Notes under the pieces: model-generated
Seen by the model: only the letters and a program-made list of their open reading frames with translations
What the model was told of the DNA's origin: nothing
The model's database searches: none
Source of the DNA: DATDAH01 sp963823495
Lineage (GTDB): Bacteria > Actinomycetota > Acidimicrobiia > Acidimicrobiales > DATDAH01
Assembly: GCA_963823495.1 (NCBI GenBank)
Contig: CAWGLV010000001.1
Span: 1,550,001 to 1,614,000 of the forward strand
DNA length: 64,000 nt
Direction of reading: 5' to 3'
Shown here: piece by piece, positions 16,451 through 24,373 of the stretch
Position numbering within the stretch: position 1 is the stretch's first letter
Layout: each line of letters starts with the position of its first letter
Translations under genes and position numbers: made by a program

Positions 16451-17719
16451 GTGAGCGTCCTTCCCCGGGAGCTGCTGCCCGACAACTCGACCGTCGCGGC
16501 CGACGGCCGGCTGAGGGTCGGGGGCTGTGACCTGCTCGACCTGGCCGCCGAGTTCGGCACGCCCCTCTTCGTCTACGACGAGGCCCATCTGCGGGCCCGC
16601 TGTCGCGAGGCGGTGGCCGCGTTCGGCGACGGGGTCGCCTACGCCACCAAGGCATTCCTGTGCCTGGCGATGGCCCGCCTCGCCCACGAGGAGGGCATGG
16701 TCCTCGACGTGGCCACCGGCGGCGAGTTGCACGTGGCGCTGGCTGCGGGCGTCCCCGCCGAACGCCTCGTGCTGCACGGCAACAACAAGTCCGAAACCGA
16801 GCTGGCCCGGGCCCTCGAGGTCGGGGTCGGGCGGATCGTGGTCGACTCCTTCGACGAGGTCGACCGCCTCGCTCTCCTCGCTCCGGGCGTCGAACACCGT
16901 CCCCAGGTCCTGGCGCGGGTCACCCCTGGCGTCGAGGCCCACACCCACGAGTACGTGCGCACCGGCCAGGACGACTCGAAGTTCGGGTTCGGGCTGCGCT
17001 CCGGCGCGGCGAGCCGGGCCGTCGAGCGGCTCGGCGCGCTGGACTCGGTCGACCTGGTCGGGCTGCACGCCCACATCGGCAGCCAGGTGTTCGTGGTCGA
17101 CTCCTTCTTCCAGGCCGTGGAGGCGCTGGGCCCGTTCGTGAACGCCCAGGGCCTGCCGGAGCTCTCCATCGGGGGTGGCCTCGGCGTGGCCTATGTGGAG
17201 GGGGAGTCGGCCCCCACCATCACCGAGTGGGCGGGTGCGGTGCGGGCCGCGTGCGTCGACGCCGGCATCACCGCCCGGGTGTCGGCCGAGCCGGGCCGGT
17301 CGATCACCGCCGCCGCGGCCCTCACCCTGTACCGGGTCGGCACGATCAAGGCCCTCCCGGGCATCCGTACCTATGTGGCCGTCGACGGGGGCATGAGCGA
17401 CAACCCGCGTCCCGTCCTCTACGGCAGCGGCTACGAGACCTTCCTACCCCGTTCCACCGCGGCTGACCGCGAGCGGTCGGTCCGGGTGGTGGGCAAGCAC
17501 TGCGAGTCCGGCGACCTGCTGGTGGCCGAGGGGAAGGTCCCCGCCGACGTGGCCGTGGGCGACATCCTGGCCACGCCCGTCACCGGCGCGTACGGCCATT
17601 CCATGGGGTCCAACTACAACAAGGTCCCCCGTCCTCCGGTCGTCTTCGTCGCCGACGGCGACGCCCGCCTCGTGGTCCGCCGTGAGACCGAGGACGACCT
17701 CCTGCGCCTGGACGTCTGA
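16451..17719 (+). CDS. lysA: Diaminopimelate decarboxylase
   Basis: PLP enzyme converting meso-diaminopimelate to L-lysine, the last lysine step. 422 residues. The PLP lysine is in FGDGVAYATKAFLCLAMARLA. Other features are the HGNNKS phosphate-side motif, HAHIGSQVF, the glycine loop SIGGGLGVAY, EPGRSI, and the C-terminal CESGDLL with the GAYGHSMGSNYN active-site segment. Complete, with no odd features. Start GTG 16451 is chosen because MSVLPRELLPD fits the family. It is downstream of argS and convergent with the ESX-like island; hom and thrC lie on the other side of that island. Confidence 0.98.
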   Translation: MSVLPRELLPDNSTVAADGRLRVGGCDLLDLAAEFGTPLFVYDEAHLRARCREAVAAFGDGVAYATKAFLCLAMARLAHEEGMVLDVATGGELHVALAAGVPAERLVLHGNNKSETELARALEVGVGRIVVDSFDEVDRLALLAPGVEHRPQVLARVTPGVEAHTHEYVRTGQDDSKFGFGLRSGAASRAVERLGALDSVDLVGLHAHIGSQVFVVDSFFQAVEALGPFVNAQGLPELSIGGGLGVAYVEGESAPTITEWAGAVRAACVDAGITARVSAEPGRSITAAAALTLYRVGTIKALPGIRTYVAVDGGMSDNPRPVLYGSGYETFLPRSTAADRERSVRVVGKHCESGDLLVAEGKVPADVAVGDILATPVTGAYGHSMGSNYNKVPRPPVVFVADGDARLVVRRETEDDLLRLDV

Positions 17720-17762
17720 CTCCTCGAACCGGTGCCCGATCCGGGTGCGCGGGAAACCGAGG

Positions 17763-18272
17763 TCAGCCGCCTGAACCGAGGATGGGGAGGAGCCGGGCGA
17801 GGGCGGCGTCGTCGGCGGCGGTCATCGCGCTGCGGCGGGCGGAGCCGAAGCCGAGCAGGACGGGCAGGCCCTCCGCGTCGAGGGCCACGTGCTCCGCTCG
17901 GATCGCGCCATGGACGAGCCCGACGCCGTGCAGACGACGGACGGTCGCCTCCAGCCGTCGCCGCGTGGCCGCGGGGTCCGGGGTCGGCGGCGCGTCGAGC
18001 GTCCCGGCGGGTACGAAGGCCAGGACGAGGACGGTGCGCCGCCGCCGGTCCAGCACCTCGCGCAGGTCCACGACCCCGGCGCCCCGCGCCCGTTCGAGGA
18101 GCCTGGCCTCCCGGCGCAGCGTGGCTCGGGCCGGCGCCGCGGCCCCCGGGAGCGTCGCCTTCAGCACCACCGGGGGCTCGCCGTACCGCCGGGCGCGCAC
18201 CACGACCCGGTCGGCGCGGGAGGCCAGGACCGCCTCGGTGGCCCACCCCGCCAGCGCGTCAGGCTCCGACAT
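17763..18272 (-). CDS. Pseudokinase-like protein of the ESX-like island
   Basis: A 169-residue remnant or specialised form of a Ser/Thr protein kinase fold. The lysine of the ATP site (VVLKATLPG) and the following helix glutamate (RREARLLERAR) are kept. The catalytic loop reads VHGAIRAEHVALD where active kinases have HRDLKPENV, so the catalytic Asp and the metal-binding Asn are replaced. The DFG motif reads GFG. Catalysis is therefore unlikely and a binding or scaffolding role is inferred. The ATG at 18272 overlaps the end of the FHA-FtsK gene by 14 nt, so it is probably translated together with it. FHA domains bind phosphothreonine, making the pairing suggestive. Confidence 0.75.
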   Translation of the reverse strand: MSEPDALAGWATEAVLASRADRVVVRARRYGEPPVVLKATLPGAAAPARATLRREARLLERARGAGVVDLREVLDRRRRTVLVLAFVPAGTLDAPPTPDPAATRRRLEATVRRLHGVGLVHGAIRAEHVALDAEGLPVLLGFGSARRSAMTAADDAALARLLPILGSGG

Positions 18273-21200
18273 GGGCCACCTGCACGACCTCGGCCGTGGA
18301 GCCGTCGACGAGGACCCCCCGCCCCGGTGGCGGCGCCGGATCGAGGGTCGGGAGGGCCACCGTCCAGCACTCGGCGTCACGGACCGGATCGGGTCCGAGG
18401 GCCACGCCGTGGCCCGCCGGACGGAGGTCGTCCACCCACCGGCCGTAGCCCGACCGCCAGGTGTCGGCCCGCAGGGCCACCACCAGGAGGGCGGCGGGGT
18501 GCCGGCCGCCGACCAGCTCCCGGAGCTGGCCGGCGGGATCGTCGACCGCTTCGGCGTCGTCGACGACGAACAGGTGCGGGGTGGGTTCGGCCAGCCACTC
18601 CCGAACGGCCCCGAGCAGTGCGGCGGGATCATCGCCCGCACGGTGCCGGGTGCACGGCTGACCGCGGAGCTCGCCGGCGAGGAGGTCGAGCACGGCGGTC
18701 CGCCCCGATCTCGGAGGGCCGACGACGACGAACGGGGCGTCGGCGCGCAGCGCGACGGTGGCGGCGCGCAGGTCCCGGTCCCGCAGCCCGATCCGGGCCC
18801 GGCCGGGCGCGGGGGTCAGGTCGGCGGGCGTCACCCGGGTCGGGAGGGGGGCGATCGCGGACGGGCCGGGTCTCGGGGCGGCGGCGGGGTGACGCGCCGC
18901 CACCTGTGCGGGGGAGAGGTCGAGGCGCCCGACCTGGACCTCATGGCCGGCCAGGGTCTGCCCCCGGCCGGGTGGGAGGGGGCTCCGAGGCGGCCGGAGT
19001 CCGAGAAGGGCGTGGTCCGCGGGATCGTCGAACCCGAGGGCGAGAAGGCGGGCCGTCGTCGTGATGGCCGACGGAGGCATCGCCGACGGACGGCTGCCGG
19101 TCACGGCGAGGACGACGCCACGTCGGGTGCCCTCCCGGGCCAGTCGGTCGAGAGATTCGAGCACCTGCAGGGCTTCGACATCATCGAGGCCGGCGGCCAA
19201 TGACTCGTAGGCGTCGACGGCCACGACCGTCAGGGGGCCGTCGGTCCCGTCGTGACCGATCGCCGATCGGGCCTCGAGGCGCCGGACCAGCCGACGGAGG
19301 GTCACTCGGTCCCGGGGGTCCACCAGGGCGGCGAGGTGGGGGAGGGCCGCGAGGTCGTCGAGGGGACCCGGCGGGGCGACCACGTGCAGGTGCAGGGCTT
19401 GTGGGGGCCGGGAAGCGGCGAGGGCGAGGAGGGCCGTGCGCAGGGTCGTGGTGCGGCCGCGCCCCCGTCCGCCGAGGACGACCAGGTGACCCTCGGCGGG
19501 GTCCCAGGTCAGGTCGGGCTGGCGGCGCTCGGCGGGCCGGTCCTCCCGCCCGAGCATCACTGGTGCGCCGGCGCCCGGCGCGGAGACGACGAGGTGCTCG
19601 GGCAGGGGCGGGCGCCAGACGGGCTCGGCGGCCGGCCGATCCCGCCACCGTCGGGTGATCGTCGGGACGAGGCCCTCGAGCTCGGTTCGGCCGGTGCGGT
19701 TGTGGTCGGGCCAGGCCTCGTCGAGGCGTCGCAGCAGCAGTGGTGGGGTGTCCCGGTCAGGGTCGGGCTGACTCCCGGTGGCCACCTGGACGAGGCGCAG
19801 GTCACCGCCCGCGCGCAGCCAAGCCCGCCCCGGGTGACGGGGAGACAGGGTCGCCGCCTCGGGGCCGCCGATGACGTCCTGGGAGTCGGCGGGGTCCAAG
19901 GTCCGGAGGCAGAGCCGGAGGGCCGTGTTGGCCCGGATCTCGTCGTTCACCGCGCCGGCGGGGCGCTGGGTGGCCAGCACGAGGTGGATCCCGAGGCTGC
20001 GCCCGCGGCGGGCCACGTCCACGAGGGCGCCGAGGAAGTCGGGTAGTTCGGCGGCCAGGGTGGCGAACTCGTCGACCACGACCACCAGGCGGGGCGGGCC
20101 CTCCTCCAGATGGCGGAGATCACCGACCTGCGCCGCCCGCAGGACCCGTTCGCGGTCACGGACCTCGGCCCGGAGTCCCACCAGGAGCCGTTCCCCGAGC
20201 CCGGCGTCGAGGTCGGTGACGACCCCGGCGACGTGGGGTAGCTCACCACAGGCGTCGAAGGCGCTGCCGCCCTTGTAGTCGACGAGCACGAAGGCGACGG
20301 CCGTCGGCGGGTAGGCCCACGCCAGGGCGGTGACCCAGGTGCGCAGGAGCTCGCTCTTGCCCGCGCCGGTGGTTCCGGCGACCAGAGCGTGAGGGCCGTC
20401 GGCCACGAGGTCCACCGGGACGGTGCCGTCCCGGTCGATGCCCAGAGGCACGGCCAACCCGCCCGTCCCCCGGCCGGTGGTCGCCGGAACGACCGCGCTC
20501 ATGAGTGACCGCACGCTGACGGCGTCGGGCAGGTCGCCGCCAACGGGGCCGCCGTCGGTCCATCGGGCCATGGCTCGGGCCCAGCGCTCGGCGAGGCGCT
20601 CGCTGGCGACGAAGGGCCGGAGCGGGAGCGGCGGTCCGTCCCCTCGGGGCTCGGTGAGCAGGCCGCCATCGGGTGCCCAGGAGAGGATGGCGTCGCACCG
20701 GTCGGTGAGGCCGGCGGTGGTGGCGGCGAGCTCGATCCCGATGCCCTCCGACGGGTCGTCGGACCCCACGAGCGCGAACGGTGGCCCGGTGCCCTCGCCG
20801 TGGGGCAACCAGCGGAGGAACCCGCGATCGCCGTGGTCCTGGTCCGAGATCGCCCGTTCGTGGGGCCCGCACCGGGTCAGGGCCGTGATCGTGACGGCGC
20901 GGGCCACGGCCTCGGCCCAGGGCCGGGGCCCGGCGATCCCGAGGTGTCGGGTGGGGGCCGGGGCCACCGTCACCGGCGCGCGGTCCGGCCCGGTGCCCCA
21001 GCCCACGGCGAGGTCGTCGGCGTCGGGATCACCGGCGCGCGCCGACCACAGGCCCGTCCCCGCTCGGGCGCGGCCGAGGGCCTCGACGGGGGAGGGGTGC
21101 TCCCGCCGCCGATCGCTCGCCACGACCCGGTGGTGGGCGCGGCCGGCCCGCTCGTGGGCGTCGAGGGCTTCGGTGTAGGCGGCTTCGTCTCGGCGGCGTC

Positions 21201-21930
21201 GGCGGCGCCAGCGTCGACGGGCGTCGAGATGGGTGCTGATCGCGAGCAGCGGTGTGGCGGCGGTGATCAGGCCGGCGGTGGGGTGGACGAACATGGCCAG
21301 GACCACACCGATCGCCACGGGGGCCACGAGGGAGACCGTCCCCGGCGGGGGTGGGGCGGGTGGGGTGGCGGGCACCTCGGGCGCGTCCCCCGGGCCGGGT
21401 CCGTGGGCCGTCGGCGATCGAGCCGCACGGTGGACCGGTGTGGTGGGGCCGGGGGCCGGTCCCGGTTCGTCCGGTGTGGTGGGGCCGGGGGCCGGTCCCG
21501 GTTCGTTCGAAGTCACGACCTGCACGTCGACGGCTCCGATGCCGATCACGGCGTCCGAGGACAGCAGGCATGCCGCGCCCAGGGCTTCGCCGTCGAGGGT
21601 GGTCGGGTGGGTCACCGACAACGGGGTGATCCGCCAGCCGCCCGGGGCCGGTTCCAGCAGGGCGTGGGCCCGGTCGACCGACGGGTGGTCCAGGCGAAGG
21701 GTGCAGCCCGCCCCCCGTCCGAGGAGCAGCACCCGATCCAGGCGGGCGCTGGTCGGCGACAGCGGCCCGGCCACCACCTCCAGTTCGGCGCCGGCGGTCG
21801 AGGAGGAGGCCTCGACGCCAACGGTGCTACCTCGCCACAGGCCACAGCGGTCCAGGGGTGTGGCCGGCGGGACGACGACACCGTCGACGACCAGCTCGGC
21901 GGAGGCCTCGTGGCCTGGCCAGGTGGCCAC
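18259..21930 (-). CDS. FHA domain FtsK/SpoIIIE ATPase (EccC-like, type VII secretion)
   Basis: Motor ATPase expected to drive export of WXG100-family substrates. At least 1223 residues: ubiquitin-like N-terminal segment, FHA domain (LGRGAGCTLRLDHPSVDRAH, about residues 70-120), Pro-rich linker with a duplicated 12-residue unit, two membrane helices (about 197-232), then three ATPase modules. Module 1 has intact Walker A GTTGAGKS (about 517) and Walker B VVVVDEFAT (about 612). Modules 2 and 3 have GGRGRGRTTT and GPPRSGRTA with Arg in place of Lys. The GTG at 21930 is the first canonical start. The frame is open upstream and encodes VTIRLADARGGRDLEIRYR, a likely part of the first domain, so the true start is uncertain. 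EccB, EccD, EccE and MycP are absent from the window. Confidence 0.88.
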   Translation of the reverse strand: MATWPGHEASAELVVDGVVVPPATPLDRCGLWRGSTVGVEASSSTAGAELEVVAGPLSPTSARLDRVLLLGRGAGCTLRLDHPSVDRAHALLEPAPGGWRITPLSVTHPTTLDGEALGAACLLSSDAVIGIGAVDVQVVTSNEPGPAPGPTTPDEPGPAPGPTTPVHRAARSPTAHGPGPGDAPEVPATPPAPPPPGTVSLVAPVAIGVVLAMFVHPTAGLITAATPLLAISTHLDARRRWRRRRRRDEAAYTEALDAHERAGRAHHRVVASDRRREHPSPVEALGRARAGTGLWSARAGDPDADDLAVGWGTGPDRAPVTVAPAPTRHLGIAGPRPWAEAVARAVTITALTRCGPHERAISDQDHGDRGFLRWLPHGEGTGPPFALVGSDDPSEGIGIELAATTAGLTDRCDAILSWAPDGGLLTEPRGDGPPLPLRPFVASERLAERWARAMARWTDGGPVGGDLPDAVSVRSLMSAVVPATTGRGTGGLAVPLGIDRDGTVPVDLVADGPHALVAGTTGAGKSELLRTWVTALAWAYPPTAVAFVLVDYKGGSAFDACGELPHVAGVVTDLDAGLGERLLVGLRAEVRDRERVLRAAQVGDLRHLEEGPPRLVVVVDEFATLAAELPDFLGALVDVARRGRSLGIHLVLATQRPAGAVNDEIRANTALRLCLRTLDPADSQDVIGGPEAATLSPRHPGRAWLRAGGDLRLVQVATGSQPDPDRDTPPLLLRRLDEAWPDHNRTGRTELEGLVPTITRRWRDRPAAEPVWRPPLPEHLVVSAPGAGAPVMLGREDRPAERRQPDLTWDPAEGHLVVLGGRGRGRTTTLRTALLALAASRPPQALHLHVVAPPGPLDDLAALPHLAALVDPRDRVTLRRLVRRLEARSAIGHDGTDGPLTVVAVDAYESLAAGLDDVEALQVLESLDRLAREGTRRGVVLAVTGSRPSAMPPSAITTTARLLALGFDDPADHALLGLRPPRSPLPPGRGQTLAGHEVQVGRLDLSPAQVAARHPAAAPRPGPSAIAPLPTRVTPADLTPAPGRARIGLRDRDLRAATVALRADAPFVVVGPPRSGRTAVLDLLAGELRGQPCTRHRAGDDPAALLGAVREWLAEPTPHLFVVDDAEAVDDPAGQLRELVGGRHPAALLVVALRADTWRSGYGRWVDDLRPAGHGVALGPDPVRDAECWTVALPTLDPAPPPGRGVLVDGSTAEVVQVAHVGA
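21435..21506. repeat. Perfect 36-bp in-frame tandem duplication in the ATPase linker
   Basis: 21435-21470 and 21471-21506 are identical, encoding two consecutive copies of a 12-residue Pro/Gly unit (EPGPAPGPTTP-) between the FHA domain and the membrane helices. Confidence 0.9.
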
Positions 21931-22108
21931 GAGGTCGGCCGCGGTGAGCTCGGCGTCGGCCCGGTACCGGATCTCGAGGTCCCGGCCGCCCCGGGCGTCG
22001 GCCAGCCGGATGGTGACGGGCGGACGCGGCGGGACGTCCGGGTCGGACCGGGGGGCCCTGCCCGCTGGGAGGGGCGGGCAGGTGTCGGGCAGGGCCCCTC
22101 GATCCAGA

Positions 22109-22408
22109 TCAGACGGCCGTGCCGTTGAGGGCCTGGCTGATGTTCTGCCGATTGCGCTCGACGTAGGTGGCCGATTCCCGCAGGGCGTCGGTGAGACGGC
22201 GCAGGCCGGGGGCGAAGGTCTGGTTCCAGTCCTGGCGGAAGCGGTCGGCGACCCGGCCGTCCCAGCGCACCGAGCCGTGGCCGCCGGCGGGCCCCACGGC
22301 CGCCGAGATCTCCTGGATCAGTCGTTCGAGCTCCCCGGCGTCGCGCTCGAACAGGCGACGCAAGGTGGCCAGTTGTCCCAGGTCGGCACCCACCTGATCG
22401 AATGGCAT
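22109..22408 (-). CDS. WXG100 family protein
   Basis: An ESAT-6-like helical-hairpin protein of 99 residues and the probable substrate of the adjacent ATPase. The turn motif reads VRWDGRVADRFRQDW (Trp-Asp-Gly), midway along the protein as in the family. Two long amphipathic helices flank it. The C-terminal helix ends YVERNRQNISQALNGTAV; the canonical YXXXD/E export signal would be YVERN, a partial match. ATG 22408 is favoured by a perfect AGGAGG 9 nt upstream (22423-22418); longer frames lack this. It is the first gene of a minus-strand operon WXG100-ATPase-pseudokinase. Confidence 0.9.
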   Translation of the reverse strand: MPFDQVGADLGQLATLRRLFERDAGELERLIQEISAAVGPAGGHGSVRWDGRVADRFRQDWNQTFAPGLRRLTDALRESATYVERNRQNISQALNGTAV

Positions 22409-22457
22409 GGCGGCGGTCCTCCTCGTCGTGGTCGGTCCCCGGAGTCCTCCCGGGCTG

Positions 22458-22486
22458 TTGACCCAGAGGATGACATGAAACATCAT
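22458..22486 (+). promoter_or_regulatory. Promoter for the 610-residue island gene
   Basis: TTGACC (22458-22463), a 17-nt spacer and CATCAT (22481-22486), 8 nt before the ATG at 22495. A short repeat CATGAAAC occurs twice (22474-22481 and 22484-22491, the second as CATGAAAC after AT) within this AT-richer gap and could be an operator. Confidence 0.55.
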
Positions 22487-22494
22487 GAAACGCA

Positions 22495-24327
22495 ATGTCT
22501 ACAACCAAGAATGTTGGTGAAGCGATTCCGAAGTCGACCGCCGGCCTGGTCGGGATCAACCTGACCACGGCTGGTCACCTGGCCGGTGCGCTGGAGCGGG
22601 CGGCCGCCGAGCTCGACCGGTCGGTGACGACGGCGCGGACTGCGGCGGTGGCCGAAGGGCTGGCTCCCGCGGCGGCCGCCCGGATCGGGTTGGCCGCGGT
22701 CTGGGCGGCGGCGGAGGCGCTGACGCTGCGCTCGGTCATCGCCCGCCTGGAGCGGGCCGACGCGAGCGGCGTGGCCCGCTGGTCGGGCAGCGGGTCCGCG
22801 GCGTTCGCCGATCCGGTGGGAGGCCATCGGCTGGCCGGCCTGGTGCTCGCCGCCCTCACCGCGGGCCGGCTGTCGGAGGCCAGGGCAGTGCTGGCCGCTC
22901 ACGGCCGGGACCCGGTGCTGGCGACGGTGCTGGTCGCCGGTCTCGGCGCCGACGGTCTCCTGGACCTGCTCCATCCGGCCGCGGAGCAGTGGGCCCGCAC
23001 CGGCGGCGATGCAGCTACACGGCGGGAAGTGGCCCTGGCCGTGGCCGGCGCCCTGGCCGTGGCCCTGCGCGAGGGGACCGCGGGGTTGACCATGACCGAC
23101 CTCGCCGCGGCGGCGGACCGCAGGGGGGTGCCGCTGCGGGCTCTGTCCCTGCTCTTCGTCGGCGGGGCCCGCTTCCCCTCGCCCTTCCTGCGGGAGGCCG
23201 TCACCACGGTGGTGGCACCGCTCAACGCCGCGCTGCGAGCTCGGCCCGGCATCGGTGCCGAGGCCTGGATGGTCCCGGCCCGCGGTGAGGCCATCGATGC
23301 CAGGGTGGCTGTGCTCCGGGCCGTCGCCCGGGACCACGAGGCCGCGGTCGAGGCGGTCGGCGCAGTCGACCTCGATGATCTGTTGCCCGGATCGACGGCC
23401 TACCTCGACGGCGGCGTCGCCCTCGCCGCGGTCCTGCTCGAGGCGACCACACCGCTGGACGCTCGCGGCGCGCCGCACACCGGGCCGGTGGTCACCTCGA
23501 CCCCGGTCCACCCGGGTCGGGAGGGCGACAACGCCCGACGGGTCATCGAGTGGATCGGCGCCCACCGCCAGGCGCCCCTCGCCGTCCAGGCGTCTCTCGG
23601 GCGGCTGGCCCGTCCATGGATCGGGGCCTTCCGGTCGGCCGGACTCGATGCGGTCGTGCGTCGCCCCGTCGCCCTCGACGAGCAGCTCGGACGGGCCTAC
23701 CTCCGCTACGCCCAGGCCCTCGAGCACGTGGGCGAGGAACTGGCGGACGCGGCCTGGACCTGGGCCGCGGCCGAGATGGACCATCTCGCCGGACCGGGCG
23801 TGCGGGGCGTCGGCTTCGATGCCGTGGGCAGTGTGCTCGGGATCGTGACCGTCAGCGGGCTCGACGCCGAGGCGGTCCGGGCGGTCACCGCGGACCGGAC
23901 GGCCCGCCGCGAGGGAGTGCTGTGGCGGCGGGCGACCCGGCTCGCCCTCGAGCGCCTGCCTCCGCCGGTCCGAACCGTCGCCCACCCGGTCACCGACGCC
24001 GTCCTCGACCGGGTTCTGGCGAGGGCCGATCACGAGCTGCGGCACTGGTCCGAGGTGCGGGATCTGGTCGTGGCCCACGAGTACCTGGCGCTGGACTTCC
24101 TGGCGGCTTCGGTGCTCTGGGCCCACCGGGCCGAGAACGACCTGCTCGAGCCGCCCCCGTCGTTGCTCGTCGACCCGGACCGACCCGCGGCCGGCCTCCG
24201 TCATCCCCTGACCCTCAGCGCCACGGGCGTGGCGACCTGGACCCGCTGGCGTTCGGCCCAGGCCGACCGAGGGCCGGCGCCCCGCCAACTGGCAGGCGAC
24301 CAGTTCCTGGCCGAGACCCGGGAGTGA
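22495..24327 (+). CDS. Large helical protein of unknown function, divergent from WXG100 gene
   Basis: A 610-residue, alanine-rich, almost entirely helical protein that I do not recognise. The first 100 residues could form long amphipathic helices with a Trp-Ser-Gly turn (ARWSGSGSAAF, about residue 97), reminiscent of the WXG/LXG hairpins of type VII substrates. No signal peptide, membrane segment or known enzymatic motif. The C-terminal part has HEYLALDFLAASVLWAHR and TGVATWTRWRS. It is transcribed away from the WXG100 gene across an 86-nt divergent promoter region, so an ESX-associated substrate or regulator is inferred from position. The ATG is the only good start. Confidence 0.7.
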   Translation: MSTTKNVGEAIPKSTAGLVGINLTTAGHLAGALERAAAELDRSVTTARTAAVAEGLAPAAAARIGLAAVWAAAEALTLRSVIARLERADASGVARWSGSGSAAFADPVGGHRLAGLVLAALTAGRLSEARAVLAAHGRDPVLATVLVAGLGADGLLDLLHPAAEQWARTGGDAATRREVALAVAGALAVALREGTAGLTMTDLAAAADRRGVPLRALSLLFVGGARFPSPFLREAVTTVVAPLNAALRARPGIGAEAWMVPARGEAIDARVAVLRAVARDHEAAVEAVGAVDLDDLLPGSTAYLDGGVALAAVLLEATTPLDARGAPHTGPVVTSTPVHPGREGDNARRVIEWIGAHRQAPLAVQASLGRLARPWIGAFRSAGLDAVVRRPVALDEQLGRAYLRYAQALEHVGEELADAAWTWAAAEMDHLAGPGVRGVGFDAVGSVLGIVTVSGLDAEAVRAVTADRTARREGVLWRRATRLALERLPPPVRTVAHPVTDAVLDRVLARADHELRHWSEVRDLVVAHEYLALDFLAASVLWAHRAENDLLEPPPSLLVDPDRPAAGLRHPLTLSATGVATWTRWRSAQADRGPAPRQLAGDQFLAETRE

Positions 24328-24373
24328 CACGGCGGGGTCCGCGCCGGTCGATGAGCCCGGGGCCGCTCCAGGG

